Positions 61,773-64,000 of a DNA stretch of 64,000 nt are shown one piece after another. Made by a program: the position numbers and the translations under genes. This stretch comes from JASGMR01 sp963664675 (GTDB lineage: Bacteria > Thermotogota > Thermotogae > Petrotogales > Kosmotogaceae), in the NCBI GenBank assembly GCA_963664675.2, contig CAXXLB010000014.1, forward strand, positions 62,001 to 126,000, written 5' to 3'. Positions within the stretch are counted from its first letter, which is position 1. Every line of letters begins with the position of its first letter. The notes under the pieces were generated by a model, which saw only the letters and a program-made list of their open reading frames with translations, was not told where the DNA came from and made no database searches.

Positions 61773-62963
61773 ATGATTAAGTCGAATTTTAACTTTTATA
61801 TGCCTACGAATATTATTTTCGGGCCGGGAAGACTCAAAGAGTTGGCCGCTATTAAGTTGCCGGGAAAGAAAGCCTTGATTGTAATTGGCGGGAAATCCGT
61901 GAAAAAATATGGATATATCAATAGAGTGGAAGATTATTTGAAAAAAAATAACGTCGAATCTGTTGTTTTTGATAAAATTCAGCCCAATCCAATTTTAAAT
62001 CATGTCATGGAAGGAGCTCAATTAGCTAAGGATAACGACTGTGATTTCGTTATTGGGCTTGGTGGAGGAAGCGCGATCGATTCTGCGAAAAGTATAGCTA
62101 TAATGGCAACTAATCCCGGAAATTATTGGGATTATGTTTGTGGGGGCACCGCTCTTTGCAAGCCTGTTCCAAATGATCCTTTGCCTATAGTTGCAATTAC
62201 GACTACTGCAGGAACAGGTACGGAAGCGGATCCGTGGACGGTAATAACGAATATGAAAACAGAGGAAAAAATAGGGTATGGATATTCAAAAACATTTCCT
62301 GCCATATCGATAGTTGATCCTGAATTGATGATCACTGTTCCCAAAAATTTAACGGCATTTCAGGGCATGGATGCTTTTTTTCACTCTGTTGAAGGATATT
62401 TATCTAAGAATGCTCAACCATCATCAGATTTATTTGCACTTGAGACTGTGGGTCTTATTTCAAAGTATTTACCAATTGCTGTAAACGACGGAGAAAATAT
62501 CGAAGCGAGAACGGCAGTTGCCTGGGCGAATACTTCTGCTGGAATTGTCGAATCAACCTCTTCCTGCATCTCACACCATTCAATGGAACATGCTTTGAGT
62601 GCTTTACACCCCGCTTTACCCCACGGTGCGGGATTGATCCTTTTATCGGTGGCATATTTTTCGTTTATGGCGGAAAGGATTCTTCCCGAAAGATTTATAG
62701 CTCTGGCTAGAATAATGGGGGAGAATGTGAATAAGTATAGCAGTTCGGAAAAACCCATGGTTTTTATAAGTGCGTTGAAAAAATTGATAAAAAACATCGG
62801 GTTATCGGATTTGAGATTTTCCGATTATGATATTTATAACGATGAAAAGGAGAAATTAGCCGATAATGCCATTGATACTATGGGCGGATTGTTTGATGTT
62901 GATCCATACAAATTGGAAAAGAAGGATGTTATAGAAATATATAATACGGCATTGGATAAATAA
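61773..62963 (+). CDS. Iron-containing alcohol dehydrogenase
   Basis: The 396-residue protein is a group III, iron-dependent alcohol dehydrogenase. The NAD(P) site has GGGSAIDSAKSIA and TTTAGTGTE; the metal ligands are Asp in QGMDAFFHSVEGY and the His residues of HHSMEHALSALHPALPHGAG. It likely reduces an aldehyde at the end of fermentation (possibly to butanol, ethanol or a diol). I start it at ATG 61773 behind AGGAAGTGA; the GTG at 61764 overlaps that site. It is a single-gene unit that ends at a terminator. Confidence 0.93.
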   Translation: MIKSNFNFYMPTNIIFGPGRLKELAAIKLPGKKALIVIGGKSVKKYGYINRVEDYLKKNNVESVVFDKIQPNPILNHVMEGAQLAKDNDCDFVIGLGGGSAIDSAKSIAIMATNPGNYWDYVCGGTALCKPVPNDPLPIVAITTTAGTGTEADPWTVITNMKTEEKIGYGYSKTFPAISIVDPELMITVPKNLTAFQGMDAFFHSVEGYLSKNAQPSSDLFALETVGLISKYLPIAVNDGENIEARTAVAWANTSAGIVESTSSCISHHSMEHALSALHPALPHGAGLILLSVAYFSFMAERILPERFIALARIMGENVNKYSSSEKPMVFISALKKLIKNIGLSDLRFSDYDIYNDEKEKLADNAIDTMGGLFDVDPYKLEKKDVIEIYNTALDK

Positions 62964-63350
62964 ATATTAGTGCGATTTTTAAAAGGTCGATTCTTAACGG
63001 ATCGACTTTTTATTTTATATTTTTACCTGGAGATCTTTGAAACTTTCAAATTTGAAACATATTTTAAAGTTTGGGTGTTTTTTTATAGATATTGGAAGTT
63101 TTATAATTTGTGTTATATAAATATCTTTAAATAAAGACCATTGAGAGATCTAACATTAATACAGGAATTTTTAAATGTTATACTTGTAATTAATTTAACG
63201 GCCCATTCAGAACATTTATGCATCTATGTTTTCCGGTTGTTAATAGTGAGTCGATAGTGAATAAAAAATATCTTTTATATTACGTATCGTTAGTATGAAT
63301 TCTGTACATGATGTTTGTATAATAAATAATGGTGAATGGCAGGTGATAGT
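62964..63350. other. Spacer with terminator before the NAD(P)HX epimerase gene
   Basis: A hairpin terminator for the alcohol dehydrogenase (62982-63012) opens this 387-base gap: GTCGAT (62986-62991) pairs with ATCGAC (63001-63006) and is followed by TTTTTATTTT. The remainder is AT-rich with no gene. A TATAAT box at 63318-63323 precedes the next gene. Confidence 0.6.
62982..63012 (+). terminator. Terminator after the alcohol dehydrogenase gene
   Basis: GTCGAT (62986-62991) and ATCGAC (63001-63006) form a 6-bp stem across a nine-base loop, extended by A-T pairs, followed by a T-rich tract. Confidence 0.75.
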
Positions 63351-64000
63351 ATGAGAGTGGTTTTTCCTGAAGAAATGAGAGAAATTGATAGGATAACTAT
63401 AGAAAGAGGAGTGCCTTCTCTTATATTGATGGAACATGCCGCCAGAAGTTTATTCGAGGAAATTGTCAGAACTGATGCTTTGAAGATAACAATTCTTTGT
63501 GGAGCCGGTAACAACGGAGGAGACGGATACGCTTTGGCAAGATTGCTGAAATTCTGCGGATTTGATCCGGAGGTTGTGGCGATTTACGTCCCCAAGACTA
63601 AGGATTGTAAGAAAAATGTTCAGTTATTTAAAAATTCCGGAGGAGCGATATACAAATTTCAAAAACTTTCAAAAAGTAAATTGAATTCGATTATAAACGA
63701 AAGTGAGTTGATAGTCGATGCAATTTTTGGAACTGGTTTCAGAGGAGAATTACCTGGTGAAATTTCAGAATTGATAAAAAATATAAATAATTTGAAAAAA
63801 CCTGTTCTGGCTGTCGATACACCGAGTGGCATAAATTGTGAAAACGGAGAAGTGTGCCCTTTAACTTTCGACTGCTATAAAACTGTAACCTTTGGTGCTC
63901 TGAAATTCGGCCAGTTGCTTTTTCCCGCCAGAAATTTCTTGGGAGAAATTATTGTGGCAGATACGGGTTTCGCAAAGAAAGTGATTTTTGAAAATTCATC
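63351..64000 (+). CDS. NAD(P)H-hydrate epimerase, probably bifunctional with dehydratase (partial)
   Basis: The 216 codons before the window end encode a YjeF_N domain, NAD(P)HX epimerase. It shows MREIDRITIERGVPSLILMEHAA, the GAGNNGGDGYALARLL loop, VDAIFGTGFRGEL and AVDTPSGINCENG, all typical. It repairs damaged (hydrated) NADH and NADPH. In most bacteria the same polypeptide continues into an ADP/ATP-dependent dehydratase (NnrD), which would lie beyond the window. ATG 63351 follows AGGTGATAG. The gene is cut only by the window edge. Confidence 0.9.
   Translation, partial: MRVVFPEEMREIDRITIERGVPSLILMEHAARSLFEEIVRTDALKITILCGAGNNGGDGYALARLLKFCGFDPEVVAIYVPKTKDCKKNVQLFKNSGGAIYKFQKLSKSKLNSIINESELIVDAIFGTGFRGELPGEISELIKNINNLKKPVLAVDTPSGINCENGEVCPLTFDCYKTVTFGALKFGQLLFPARNFLGEIIVADTGFAKKVIFENS

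Noticed and set aside
1..64000. CRISPR arrays, insertion sequences, integrases or phage genes
   Set aside because: No repeated spacer pattern and no transposase-, integrase- or phage-like product was seen on either strand.

Overview
The window looks like a stretch of a low-GC, Gram-negative-type anaerobic fermenter, most likely a Thermotogota (Petrotoga/Kosmotoga-like). I infer this from the very Thermotoga-like enolase, EF-Ts and prolyl-tRNA synthetase sequences, the density of sugar ABC transporters, and signs of an outer membrane such as a predicted beta-barrel protein. No database search was possible, so the lineage call is inference. The first ~950 bases look visibly richer in GC than the rest and may be imported.

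Left part (1-24.7 kb). An EFR1-type flavodoxin/ferredoxin protein is followed by a 2H phosphoesterase and prephenate dehydratase. A complete xylose-type ABC importer (xylF-xylG-xylH) comes next. Then a three-gene set pairs a glycosyltransferase with a phosphodiester-glycosidase-domain protein and a HAD hydrolase. An XRE-cupin regulator is divergent from a MarR-flavodoxin-FMN-binding redox operon, with a 16-bp perfect palindrome over the MarR promoter. A lipoprotein with a caspase/legumain-like His/Cys pair stands alone. A D-lyxose isomerase-like, PfkB kinase and class II aldolase operon follows. It carries an intact permease but a truncated ATPase that abuts a truncated LacI regulator, which looks like a deletion scar. 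Two tandem fusions of a methyltransferase-like membrane domain, PlsC acyltransferase and zinc ribbon follow, then an S66 peptidase.

Middle (24.9-45.2 kb). A tight four-gene operon encodes small secreted proteins, a PapD-like Ig-fold protein and a large beta-barrel protein, and resembles a divergent chaperone-usher system. The barrel gene is interrupted by a frameshift in an A6 tract. A degenerate Fic protein with a C-terminal HTH is divergent from it. Next are a ROK-regulated ABC importer with a secreted GH35 glycosidase, a PadR/DUF1048-type pair, an MBL hydrolase, a DUF4332 protein, a secreted PHP (CehA-like) protein and a membrane YiiX-like papain-fold protein.

Right part (45.2-64 kb). Housekeeping genes run on the minus strand: proS-ftsY-rrf2-coaD, then tsf-pyrH-eno. 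Beyond them are purine nucleoside phosphorylase, tRNA-Val(GAC), a peptide-type ABC binding protein, glutathione peroxidase, a MATE exporter, a nucleotidyltransferase, a UvrD/PcrA helicase, two TMEM175-like proteins, an iron alcohol dehydrogenase, and the start of an NAD(P)HX epimerase gene that leaves the window.

A recurring oddity is initiation at non-standard codons. At least two genes (PadR and the lyxose-operon permease) seem to start at ATA behind good ribosome binding sites, and several others may use ATA or ATT. No CRISPR array, rRNA, insertion sequence or integrase was seen.
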